A program made the translations under genes and the position numbers. A model generated the notes under the pieces. It was not told where the DNA came from. It did not search any database and saw nothing but the letters and a program-made list of their open reading frames with translations. Shown here in pieces: positions 44,730-53,768 of a stretch of DNA of 64,000 nt; position 1 is the first letter of the stretch; each line of letters begins with the position of its first letter. Source of the stretch: Aquibacillus halophilus (GTDB taxonomy: Bacteria > Bacillota > Bacilli > Bacillales > Amphibacillaceae); NCBI RefSeq assembly GCF_009649745.1, contig NZ_WJNG01000006.1, positions 1 through 64,000 on the forward strand, read 5' to 3'.

Positions 44730-45701
44730 ATGGATAAGCAAGCTGTGTGTGTCGAATCAATGATGGGATTGAAAGAAAAGATGAACAGTATATTGAGACG
44801 AATAATTCCTGAAGGATCAACTATCTATTTTTTTGATTATCCCGTCCATGGAAATGTCGGAGATATGCTTATATGGAAGGGTACTGAAAATTTTTTTCGT
44901 GAAAGCAGTATTAAAGTGAAAAGAAGATACAGTAATCATCAAATATTAAATAAGTTAAAAAATGGTAAAAGCATTAGCATTCCGCAGGATGTCATAATAG
45001 TTTGTCATGGAGGTGGGAATTTTGGTGATTTGTACATACAATACCAGAATGTTAGAAAGTTACTAGTAAATAATTTTTCTTCTCATCGTATTGTGTTTCT
45101 TCCACAGACAATATATTATCAGGACATAAAAAAAATGGAAGATGATTTTAATTTATTTAAGAAACATCAGGACCTACACATATTCACTAGAGATATGGAA
45201 AGTCTAGACATTGCAAAAAAATATTTGAATAACGTTTATGTCTGCCCTGATATGGCTCATTCTTTATATCCTATAAATACTAACGGATCAGAAGAGTTTA
45301 AAACCCTTCATCTTATTAGAAGGGATAAAGAATCTAGTGATCTTCAACAGAAAAGTTATGAAGAATCTAAGACTTTTGATTGGCCCTCATTATACAACAA
45401 TCTTGAAAAAGGCCTAATCTCAGTTTTTATATCCGCACATAGTTCATCTAAGTTAAATGCAATATTACCTACCATGCTGTTACCAAAACTTTGGTTACTA
45501 TTTACAAACTATTCAATTAGTAAAGCCATCATGTTATATAATGAACATCATTCTATTATTACTTCACGCTTACACGGGCATATATTAGCATGCTTAATGA
45601 ACAAAAATAGTGAGCTAATTGACAATTCGTATGGGAAAAATTCAAGTTACTATAAAACCTGGACATATAGTGTGGTTAAATTAGAAATCTCAGAAGAATA
45701 A
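44730..45701 (+). CDS. epsO: Polysaccharide pyruvyl transferase (EpsO-like)
   Basis: The 323-residue protein has HGNVGDMLIWKGTENFF, CHGGGNFGDLY, RLHGHILACLMN and the C-terminal DNSYGKNSSYYKTW, all as in EpsO. ATG 44730 behind AAGAAGGAG matches the family start; an upstream in-frame ATG at 44679 overlaps the previous stop and would add 17 polar residues. It adds a ketal-linked pyruvate from PEP to a sugar, giving the polymer negative charge. Confidence 0.9.
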   Translation: MDKQAVCVESMMGLKEKMNSILRRIIPEGSTIYFFDYPVHGNVGDMLIWKGTENFFRESSIKVKRRYSNHQILNKLKNGKSISIPQDVIIVCHGGGNFGDLYIQYQNVRKLLVNNFSSHRIVFLPQTIYYQDIKKMEDDFNLFKKHQDLHIFTRDMESLDIAKKYLNNVYVCPDMAHSLYPINTNGSEEFKTLHLIRRDKESSDLQQKSYEESKTFDWPSLYNNLEKGLISVFISAHSSSKLNAILPTMLLPKLWLLFTNYSISKAIMLYNEHHSIITSRLHGHILACLMNKNSELIDNSYGKNSSYYKTWTYSVVKLEISEE

Positions 45702-45730
45702 GAGAGTATAGTAGTGAGGTGAAAGGGCAC

Positions 45731-46921
45731 ATGAAACAACAAATCTTATTCGTCATTGATTCATTAGATTGTGCAGGTGCAGAAAAGAGCTTAGTAACGT
45801 TACTCTCATTATTAGATTATTCTCACTATGATGTTGATTTAATGCTTTTTGCTCACGGTGGAGAGCTGGAGGAATTAGTACCTACAGAAGTTACAATTTT
45901 AAAGCCACTGGAATATACAACATTTGCCGAAATACCTTTATATGAAGCTGTAAAACTTAGCATTAAGGAACTTGATTATAGGATGCTAGCATCGCGATTA
46001 CAATATTCTACCCTCATACGTAAAGGGAAAAATACTAACCCTCAGAAGGCTAGATTGTTTTGGCAATGTGTTTCAAAGGTGATAGAAAACAATCCGAAAA
46101 GTTATGATACCGCTATTAGTTATGCACAAGGGGTTCCTACCTTTTATGTAGCCGATAAAGTAAAAGCTAAGAAAAAATTTGCATGGATTAATGTTAGTTA
46201 TAGATTGGATCAAAAAGAGAAGAGTTTCCAAAAAAAATTTTATAATAAATTTAATCAACTCGTTGCTGTATCTAAGTCTACTAAAGATATTCTCATGGAG
46301 ACATTTCCTGAATACGGTGAGCAAATAAAGATTATATATGATATTAATAATCCTCATGTAATTTCCAATATGGCAAAAATTGGAAATAGTTACGAGGATT
46401 TTTTTGACGGAATAAGAATTCTGACAATTGGAAGGCTTGCATATCAAAAAGGCTATGAAGTTGCACTTGATGCGTGTAAAAGTCTGAAAGAAAAAGGGTT
46501 GAAATTTAAATGGTATGTACTTGGAAAGGGGCCATTACAAAAAGAGATTGAGGATTATATAAAATTAAATGGTCTTACTGAACATTTTATATTGTTAGGG
46601 GTAAAAGCAAATCCTTATCCGTATATAAAAAATGCAGATATTTATGTTCAAACATCAAGATTTGAAGGATTTGGTCTTGCGATTGCAGAAGCACGAATGC
46701 TCAATGTTCCTGTTATTACTACTAGATTTGATGCGGTGTATAATCAAATGATTGATGAGAAAAATGGACTTGTAGTTGATAGAGAGGCTGAAGCTGTATG
46801 TAATGGAATTATTAGATTAGTAAATGATGTGAAATTAAAAGAAAGTATTATTCAATATTTAAATTTAGAGAAAAAAGGTAATCTTGAAGAAATTGAAAAG
46901 TTCTATAAATTAATAGGTTAA
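45731..46921 (+). CDS. GT4 glycosyltransferase (paralogue group A)
   Basis: The 396-residue enzyme starts ILFVIDSLDCAGAEKSLVTLLSLL. YAQGVPTFYVADKVKAKKKFAWIN and DIYVQTSRFEGFGLAIAEARMLNVP are the donor-domain landmarks. ATG 45731 preceded by AAAGGG is preferred to GTG 45719. Compared with its neighbours at 46938 and 48779, it is the more diverged member of the group. The region from here to 51 kb is more AT-rich than the first half of the locus. Confidence 0.86.
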   Translation: MKQQILFVIDSLDCAGAEKSLVTLLSLLDYSHYDVDLMLFAHGGELEELVPTEVTILKPLEYTTFAEIPLYEAVKLSIKELDYRMLASRLQYSTLIRKGKNTNPQKARLFWQCVSKVIENNPKSYDTAISYAQGVPTFYVADKVKAKKKFAWINVSYRLDQKEKSFQKKFYNKFNQLVAVSKSTKDILMETFPEYGEQIKIIYDINNPHVISNMAKIGNSYEDFFDGIRILTIGRLAYQKGYEVALDACKSLKEKGLKFKWYVLGKGPLQKEIEDYIKLNGLTEHFILLGVKANPYPYIKNADIYVQTSRFEGFGLAIAEARMLNVPVITTRFDAVYNQMIDEKNGLVVDREAEAVCNGIIRLVNDVKLKESIIQYLNLEKKGNLEEIEKFYKLIG

Positions 46922-46937
46922 GAAAGAGAGTAAAATA

Positions 46938-48143
46938 ATGAAGAAAAAAATTGTATTCATGGTTATTAATATGAATATTGGCGGCACTGAAAAAGCATTG
47001 CTTAATATGATAAATGAATTACCTAATAGCGAATATGATATTACCATTTTAATGTTAGAACATTATGGTGGTTTTTTAGATTCAATTCCTATTGAAGTAA
47101 ATGTTATTTATTTAAAAGAGTACACAGAATTGAAAGATGCACTTGAAAAACCGCCTAAAACAGTTGCTCTTAATTTATTACGAAGTGGAAATATGATAAT
47201 CGGACTAAGCTTCTATACAATTTACCTCATATCAAGGGTAACGAAAAACAAAAGCTTATTATTTAGGTATCTACTTCAAAATGTTCCAATTTTAACAACA
47301 GAATATGATATTGCCGTGGCTTATGCTGGTCCAATGGACTTCATTAGTTATTTTGTTGCAAATAAAATTAAAGCCAAAAAATACATTCAGTGGATTCATT
47401 TTGATGTTACAAAAATTGGATTTAACAAGAGTTACGCATCTTTAATTTACAATGAATTTGATCATATATTTGTTGTCTCTGCTGAAGGAAGAACGAAGCT
47501 AGTTAGTCAGTTACCAACACTTCAGAAAAAGATAGACACTTTCTTAAATATCGTGTCGCCTAAGTTAATAAGGCAATTGTCAAATGAAGGCGAAGGGTTT
47601 GAGGACAACTTTCAAGGAATAAGAATACTTACTGTTGGACGCCTTAGTAAAGAAAAAGGTCAAGACCTAGCTATTTCTGTACTGTCAAAACTTAAGGATA
47701 ATGGTTTTAACGTTAGATGGTATTGTATCGGTGATGGAAACGCTAGATCAGAATATCAAAATTTAATAAAAAAATATGGTATAGAAAATGACTTTATTTT
47801 GCTAGGTGCCATCACTAATCCCTATCCATATATGAAACAATGTGATATCTATGTTCAACCATCAAGACATGAAGGTTACTGCATCACACTTTCCGAAGCG
47901 CGATGTTTTAGTAATCCTATTATAAGTGTTAATTTTGCAGGAGCATTTGAACAGATTGATCATAATAACACAGGCTTAATCATTAATTTTAGTTCTACTC
48001 AATTATATAATGCTTTAACACTATTAATGAATAATGAGACACTTAGACTAAAGATAAAAAGAAATTTAGAAAAGGAAATAATAAATACAGCAGAAGAAAT
48101 AGAAAAATTAAATGTAATTTTTGATTTAGTTTGGGAATTGTAA
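46938..48143 (+). CDS. GT4 glycosyltransferase (paralogue group A, duplicate 1)
   Basis: The 401-residue enzyme starts IVFMVINMNIGGTEKALLNM. It has YIQWIHFDVTKIGFNKSY, TVGRLSKEKGQDLAI and DIYVQPSRHEGYCITLSEA, all matching the protein encoded at 48779-49960 almost step by step. This points to tandem duplication. It adds a sugar of unknown identity. It is followed by 635 bases without a clear gene. Confidence 0.86.
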   Translation: MKKKIVFMVINMNIGGTEKALLNMINELPNSEYDITILMLEHYGGFLDSIPIEVNVIYLKEYTELKDALEKPPKTVALNLLRSGNMIIGLSFYTIYLISRVTKNKSLLFRYLLQNVPILTTEYDIAVAYAGPMDFISYFVANKIKAKKYIQWIHFDVTKIGFNKSYASLIYNEFDHIFVVSAEGRTKLVSQLPTLQKKIDTFLNIVSPKLIRQLSNEGEGFEDNFQGIRILTVGRLSKEKGQDLAISVLSKLKDNGFNVRWYCIGDGNARSEYQNLIKKYGIENDFILLGAITNPYPYMKQCDIYVQPSRHEGYCITLSEARCFSNPIISVNFAGAFEQIDHNNTGLIINFSSTQLYNALTLLMNNETLRLKIKRNLEKEIINTAEEIEKLNVIFDLVWEL

Positions 48144-48778
48144 CTAAGTCATTCTAAAGGTTGATGAGGAGGTATTATCACATTTTAAAAGTGCCATATT
48201 TTAGGGGGGAATTTAATTAAAACGTGCCTTTAAAACTTGTATTACCAGAAAGAAGAAACACCAAATTATCCATTTCTTCATTACGTTCTTTTGCATCGAT
48301 TCACAAAGAATCTACCAATAAAAAATTTAAAAATTATATATCAAAGAATGAACACATCAAGAGTACAAACAGAATTCCTTCAAAATTTATTAGACGACTT
48401 ATCATTGATCAATAGAGTATAGTTTAAAGCCAAACGAGAACTTTTTTCACTTCAGCATGGACGAGATTTTCATAGACCTAACTTGGTTCATTGTATTAAC
48501 TAAAGAGAAATTTGACACAACATATAGTACTTCCCTTAGACCTATAATTTACCATTTCATTATTTGGAATATCAAATAGTGAAAATAAACTTGGCATGTC
48601 ATGGAATTGAATACACACTAGTATTTATGATGAATATTAAAGTATTGAATTCACAGAAAATGTGTTAGGGAATTTAAACGACTAGGCTAGTATAATTTGA
48701 CTAACTATCGTAGAAAATTCCTAACTGAATTTCAGGGCTAAGCCTATCTTTATCAATAATTCGCAATGAGGAGATAAA
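48144..48778 (+). other. Gap with decayed short frames between duplicated GT4 genes
   Basis: No full gene is visible. Two overlapping short frames (48224-48415 from GTG, and 48237-48422 in the next frame) could be pieces of one frameshifted protein, but I recognise no family. A strong-looking GAGGAGGT at 48167 and GGGGGG at 48203 are not followed by a long frame. I see no terminator, tRNA or insertion-sequence ends. It probably holds remnants of a lost gene between two duplicated transferases. Confidence 0.45.
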
Positions 48779-49960
48779 ATGAAGAAAATTCTATTTATGG
48801 TAAGTAGTATGAGTATTGGTGGAGTAGAAAAATCGCTTTTATCTCTATTTTCAATAATTTCAAAGGAAACCTATAGCATAACTCTTTTGTTACTCGAAAA
48901 AAATGGTGGTTTCCTAAAGCACGTTCCAGATTGGGTGAGAGTGGAAGAAGTGGATTGGTACAGAAACCTAAAGCCAATAATTATGCAACCCCCACAAAAA
49001 ACTATTGCCAGTTTATATTATAATAAGAAATTTCATAAGATTATCCCTTTTATATGGTCATACATTATATCAAAAAAACTGAATAACAGGTACTTATATT
49101 ATAATCATGTATTCAAAAATATCCCTAAACACGAAGTTAAATACGATATAGCAATATCTTATCAAGGACCCACAGATATCCTTGATTTTTTTATTGCGAC
49201 GAAAGTAACTGCAAAAAAGAAAATTTCTTGGATTCATTTTGATGTTACGCAACATTCCATCAACAAAAAACTTTATAAGAATTTATATAGAATATATGAC
49301 AAACTATTTGTTGTGTCTAGTCAAGCTGAAATAAAACTGAAGGAATTAATCCCTTCAGTAGAGGGTAAAACGGAAGTTTTTATGAATATTATTTCCGAAG
49401 AATTAATAAGAGAAATGTCAACAGTAAATGTAGATTTTTCAGATGAGTATGGTGGATTCAAGATTGTAACTGTTGGAAGGCTTTCAAAGGAAAAAGGCCA
49501 GGATATTGCCATTAAAGTATTAGCGGATTTAAGAGAGAATGGGTATAACGTTAATTGGTATTGTGTAGGGGAAGGCAGTGCTAGAGAAGAGTATGAAAAT
49601 TTAATTAATGGTTACAACCTTAATAATCACTTTTTCTTGTTAGGAGAAAAGGATAATCCATACCCTTATATTAAGAATGCAGATATTTATGTTCAACCAT
49701 CAAGACATGAAGGATATTGTTTAACGTTAGCAGAAGCAAAATGCTTGTATAAACCAATTGTAGTCACAAATTTTACTGGAGCGAATGAACAGATTGACAA
49801 TGGTTTAAATGGATTAATAGTAAGTTGTGATGTACAAGAATTATATGAAACTATAAAGTTTCTTATTGATAATCCAAACCAAAAAGAGTTATTGACTACT
49901 AATTTAAAGAGCAAAAATGCTATTACAACAAATAAAAAAGAAAAAACGTTTAATGAATAA
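48779..49960 (+). CDS. GT4 glycosyltransferase (paralogue group A, duplicate 2)
   Basis: The 393-residue enzyme starts ILFMVSSMSIGGVEKSLLSL. It shares KISWIHFDVTQHSINKKLY, TVGRLSKEKGQDIAIKVLAD and DIYVQPSRHEGYCLTLAEAKC with the protein at 46938-48143. The tail is shorter and ends within the start region of the next gene. A good GAGGAG site precedes the ATG. The closeness of the two copies suggests recent divergence to a new donor or acceptor. Confidence 0.86.
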   Translation: MKKILFMVSSMSIGGVEKSLLSLFSIISKETYSITLLLLEKNGGFLKHVPDWVRVEEVDWYRNLKPIIMQPPQKTIASLYYNKKFHKIIPFIWSYIISKKLNNRYLYYNHVFKNIPKHEVKYDIAISYQGPTDILDFFIATKVTAKKKISWIHFDVTQHSINKKLYKNLYRIYDKLFVVSSQAEIKLKELIPSVEGKTEVFMNIISEELIREMSTVNVDFSDEYGGFKIVTVGRLSKEKGQDIAIKVLADLRENGYNVNWYCVGEGSAREEYENLINGYNLNNHFFLLGEKDNPYPYIKNADIYVQPSRHEGYCLTLAEAKCLYKPIVVTNFTGANEQIDNGLNGLIVSCDVQELYETIKFLIDNPNQKELLTTNLKSKNAITTNKKEKTFNE

Positions 49961-51008
49961 GTTAGGAAATGGGGTTTTAAAAATTGAACCAAAAATAACC
50001 GTTATTGTGCCTGTCTATAAAGCGGAACAATATATTCATAAATGTATTGATTCTATTTTATCACAAACATTCGAATGCTTTGAACTCATCCTTATTAACG
50101 ATGGAACACCGGATAAGTCCGGAAAAATCTGTGATGAATATGCTCTTAAAGACAACAGGGTGATAGTAAATCATAAACCAAATGGTGGAGTATCTTCAGC
50201 ACGTAATAATGGGATAAAGATTGCAAAAGGAGAGTATATGTTATTTGTTGACAGTGATGATTGGATTGAACCTAATACTTTGTCGACTTTAATAGATCAC
50301 ACTTTAAATGATGAGAATGATGTAATTATTTTTGGTTTAATCAAAGATTTATTTTCTAAAAAGGAATTAATAAAAAGTGAATACAATGGGTTCTTCAAAA
50401 AACAACAAATAAGCATTGAAGATCTAAGAAACAATTTTATATATTTTTTAAATTCGGTTGGAATGCACCCTTCTTGGATGTATCTATTTAAAACAGATAT
50501 TATTGTTGAGCAAAATCTATACTTTGACAGTAAATTAGTATTATATGAGGATTTTGATTTTAACTTAAGATACCTGAATCATTCTAGTAAAATCACTTTT
50601 ATACCAGACGCTTTGTATCATTACAATTTGGATGCATCAACAAACCAATTAGCTAAACGGAACAAAATTAATATAGTTTCTGATATTAGTACTGTTTGTA
50701 ATTCGCTATTTGATTTCATAAATCATACCAATCAAAATATGATGCTCAAAAAAAACGCGGAACAAATGTATTCATATGTGCTTCCAATGTACACTTTATG
50801 TTTGAAAAATATAATCATCCACAAAAAAGTGACAAAAATGAGTGAGAAGTTTGAAGTACTAAAGCAACTACACAACGACGAAAATTTCAGACTTGTAATG
50901 TTGCACTATGCAAATTCTATTAGGTTTTATAAATTCCTATTTATTTTATTAAATAAAAAACTGTATTTATTTGCATATTTACTTCTTTTGTATAAGTTTT
51001 ATAAATAA
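49953..51008 (+). CDS. GT2 family glycosyltransferase
   Basis: The 351-residue GT-A enzyme has ITVIVPVYKAEQYIHKCIDSI, NDGTPDKSGKICDEYA, NGGVSSARNNG and FVDSDDWIE. The start is uncertain: ATG 49953 (8-base overlap with the previous gene) or ATG 49917, and neither has a clear ribosome site, so it is probably translated by coupling. The C-terminal FYKFLFILLNKKLYLFAYLLLLY is hydrophobic and likely membrane-associated. Confidence 0.85.
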   Translation: MNKLGNGVLKIEPKITVIVPVYKAEQYIHKCIDSILSQTFECFELILINDGTPDKSGKICDEYALKDNRVIVNHKPNGGVSSARNNGIKIAKGEYMLFVDSDDWIEPNTLSTLIDHTLNDENDVIIFGLIKDLFSKKELIKSEYNGFFKKQQISIEDLRNNFIYFLNSVGMHPSWMYLFKTDIIVEQNLYFDSKLVLYEDFDFNLRYLNHSSKITFIPDALYHYNLDASTNQLAKRNKINIVSDISTVCNSLFDFINHTNQNMMLKKNAEQMYSYVLPMYTLCLKNIIIHKKVTKMSEKFEVLKQLHNDENFRLVMLHYANSIRFYKFLFILLNKKLYLFAYLLLLYKFYK

Positions 51009-51104
51009 AGTAGTACTTTTTAGCCGGGGTGAGTTATTTAGATTTGATTTTATTATTTTAGGAAAATTGAAAGTAATAAATTTATTGATAAAGGGTGTGA
51101 TGAA

Positions 51105-52916
51105 GTGGCAGAAAGTATCAGAAAGTTAGTAATGTTATTTAATAGAACTGAAAAGAAAAAGTTCCTAATTTTATTCTTTATGATGATAGTAGCAGCCTTG
51201 TTGGAAACAATAGGAATAGGATTGATTGTTCCTTTTGTAGGAATTGTAACCAATCCCGATATCATACAAAATCAAGCAATATTAGCATTTCTTTATCAAT
51301 TGTTTAATTTTCAATCAACTAGATCATTCATTGTATTTTCAGTTGTGATGTTATTAGTGATATATGTATTAAAGAATCTCTATTTACTTCTTTTTAATTA
51401 CGCACAATTCAGAGTGATTCTAAACCAGCAAGTTAAGCTGTCTAGCGTTTTGTTTAAAGAGTACTTAACCAAACCATACACTTTCCATTTACAACGAAAT
51501 ACAGCAGATTTACTGCGGAATGTAAACGGTGAAGTATCTAAGGTGTTTCGCGGGATTATAATGTCCGGATTTCAGTTAATCACTGAAATCCTTGTAATTA
51601 CTTTTATTCTGGTGTTGCTATTAATAACTGCACCAATTGCAACCTTAGTAGCCTCTTGCTTATTAGGTGGAAGTGTTACTATATTTTTTGCATTTTTACG
51701 CAAAAAGATCAGCCATCTAGGTAAAGAACAGCAAAAAGTTAGTGGTTCAATGATTAAATGGGTTAATCAAGGATTAGGAGCAAGCAAAGAGGTTAAGGTT
51801 TCAGGAAAAGAGAGCTTTTTTATTAACTCTTATAAAGGCCAAAGCCAAATTAAAGCTAATAATAGTCGCTATATGAAAATGCTTGAAGTAACTCCTAGGT
51901 TATTTATTGAAACATTATTAATATCTATTGTTCTAATTACAATGCTTATACTTGTATTTCAAGGAACAAGCACAACGGGTATAGTTTCAACTATGGCATT
52001 ATTTGCAATGGCAGCTTTTCGATTGTTGCCTTCCATTACGAAGGTTGTGTCATTGATTACCTCAATTCGATACAATCAACCTGCTCTAACAGTTGTTTAT
52101 GAAGATTTATTTTTAAATAAGGAGGAACCCACAAAAGTTAAGCGTAATGAGTCAGTAATTATTAATAGTGGAGAAAAAACCTTTAAAGATTCAATAAAAT
52201 TAAATAATGTTTCTTTCCATTATCCTAATCAAAAAGAATATGCAGTAAAAAATGTATCTCTAACGATACCTATAGGAAACTCTGTAGCTTTTGTGGGTGA
52301 ATCAGGTGCAGGGAAAACAACTATTGTTGATATTATTCTTGGACTATTTAAGCCGGAACAGGGTTTTGTTTCTGTAGATGGTAAGGATTTATTTGATGAA
52401 AAATCACTATGGCAGCGAAAAATCGGTTATATTCCTCAATCTATATTTCTTTCTGATGATACTATACGTGGTAACGTTGCCTTTGGAATAGTGAAAGAAC
52501 ATATCGAAGATGTTGAAGTGTGGAGAGCATTAGAACAAGCACAATTGAAAGGTTTTGTTAAAAATCTTCCAGATCAACTAGAAACAAAAGTAGGCGAACG
52601 AGGTGTGAGACTTTCAGGCGGACAACGACAGCGAATAGGGATTGCTCGTGCTTTATACCATAACCCTGAAATACTGTTTATGGATGAGGCAACATCTGCC
52701 TTGGATAATGAAACTGAGAAAGAAATCATGAAAGCCATTGACGGTTTAAGAGGCGAAAAAACTCTAGTCATAATAGCTCATAGATTAAGTACAATTGAAA
52801 ATTGCGATATTGTTTTTAAAATAAATGCAGGGAGATTGACAGAAATTGAGAATAAACTGAAAAGAACAGTAATTAAATTCGAAAAATCTAAGGAAGGTAT
52901 AAAATATGTTCTATAA
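51105..52916 (+). CDS. Fused ABC exporter/flippase (TMD-NBD, MsbA/PglK-like)
   Basis: The 603-residue half-transporter has six membrane segments in residues 15-320, then an ATPase domain with Walker A GESGAGKTTIVDII (about 402-415), signature LSGGQRQRIGIARAL and Walker B ILFMDEATSALD, plus IIAHRLST. It would act as a homodimer. The locus shows no Wzx/EpsK-type flippase, so this protein may flip the lipid-linked repeat as PglK does, or export the product of the adjacent kinase/PP-loop/NRPS genes. GTG start with AAAGGGTG upstream; it overlaps the next gene by 11 bases. Confidence 0.9.
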   Translation: MAESIRKLVMLFNRTEKKKFLILFFMMIVAALLETIGIGLIVPFVGIVTNPDIIQNQAILAFLYQLFNFQSTRSFIVFSVVMLLVIYVLKNLYLLLFNYAQFRVILNQQVKLSSVLFKEYLTKPYTFHLQRNTADLLRNVNGEVSKVFRGIIMSGFQLITEILVITFILVLLLITAPIATLVASCLLGGSVTIFFAFLRKKISHLGKEQQKVSGSMIKWVNQGLGASKEVKVSGKESFFINSYKGQSQIKANNSRYMKMLEVTPRLFIETLLISIVLITMLILVFQGTSTTGIVSTMALFAMAAFRLLPSITKVVSLITSIRYNQPALTVVYEDLFLNKEEPTKVKRNESVIINSGEKTFKDSIKLNNVSFHYPNQKEYAVKNVSLTIPIGNSVAFVGESGAGKTTIVDIILGLFKPEQGFVSVDGKDLFDEKSLWQRKIGYIPQSIFLSDDTIRGNVAFGIVKEHIEDVEVWRALEQAQLKGFVKNLPDQLETKVGERGVRLSGGQRQRIGIARALYHNPEILFMDEATSALDNETEKEIMKAIDGLRGEKTLVIIAHRLSTIENCDIVFKINAGRLTEIENKLKRTVIKFEKSKEGIKYVL

Positions 52917-53634
52917 ATTACGGGAATTTTTATATAAAAGTTCTCATAAAAAGGGTTTATGTAGCTTCATAATTTATCTCAAATCTGACTTACCCTATTA
53001 TCATAGAAAAATAATGAACATCATTTATTTTAATTATTTAATGAAAGTAAAAGGTTATAGACTTCTTACTTTTGATAAAAAAATCACTAATGGTATCTTT
53101 AAAGTATTTGTTGATAAAAAATCTAATCTAGTGATTAAGGTTAATCGAAGGGATAGTAGTTCTAGCTCCAAATTTTATAAGAAAATAAAAGGAACCAAAG
53201 AATTTGATATATATAAGAAAACTCTTATGTCAGCCGTAAATAAAGAATTTTTGAAACCACATATTTGTTCTGTAACAGAGGTTTTTAGGGATGGAGGATA
53301 TAAATCCCCCTTTGTTCAGGGGAAGAATATTCAAGTAATGTTAATTGAATTTCAGGAAGGACACTTAATGATATCCAAGGAAGAATCAGAAAAGCTGTTA
53401 ACCGCAATTGACAATTTGTATTTAAACTTAAAACAATATTATCAAGCACATGAAAATTTACCAGGAGATTGGATGCTTCATAATTTAGTGTATGATAATG
53501 TTTCAAATAAAATAATAAATGTTGACATAGAGGGGTTTTACACTTTTAAAGGTTTTTTGCCAGACCGAATAAATAAACAATATCTTAACAACTTAAAGTA
53601 TTTAATCAAAAAACATACAGAACATGAAGGTTAA
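52906..53634 (+). CDS. Kinase-fold protein (WaaP/lipopolysaccharide-kinase-like)
   Basis: The 242-residue protein has a glycine-poor N-lobe with KIKGTKEFDIYKK. The catalytic loop GDWMLHNLVYD carries Asp and Asn spaced as in protein kinases (D-x4-N), and the metal motif is NVDIEGFYTF (D-x-E). This resembles small sugar kinases such as WaaP/KdkA and aminoglycoside phosphotransferases. The key residues are intact. It is translationally coupled to the ABC gene. The substrate could be a sugar of the polymer or the product of the cassette; not determinable here. Confidence 0.72.
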   Translation: MFYKLREFLYKSSHKKGLCSFIIYLKSDLPYYHRKIMNIIYFNYLMKVKGYRLLTFDKKITNGIFKVFVDKKSNLVIKVNRRDSSSSSKFYKKIKGTKEFDIYKKTLMSAVNKEFLKPHICSVTEVFRDGGYKSPFVQGKNIQVMLIEFQEGHLMISKEESEKLLTAIDNLYLNLKQYYQAHENLPGDWMLHNLVYDNVSNKIINVDIEGFYTFKGFLPDRINKQYLNNLKYLIKKHTEHEG

Positions 53635-53768
53635 ATCTTGCGCCAATAACCAGGGTGTTTTAATTGCATCCTTATTTCTTAATAGTGAACTATTCTTGCG
53701 TTTTAATTGAGATTCGAAACTATAAACTATAGTTATTTATAAAAAAATATTAAGAGGTGGATTTTTAT

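Noticed and set aside
53640-53756. Possible promoter or operator ahead of the PP-loop gene
   Set aside because: I found only a loose repeat of TTTTAATTG and no -35/-10 pair or GTTCT palindrome.
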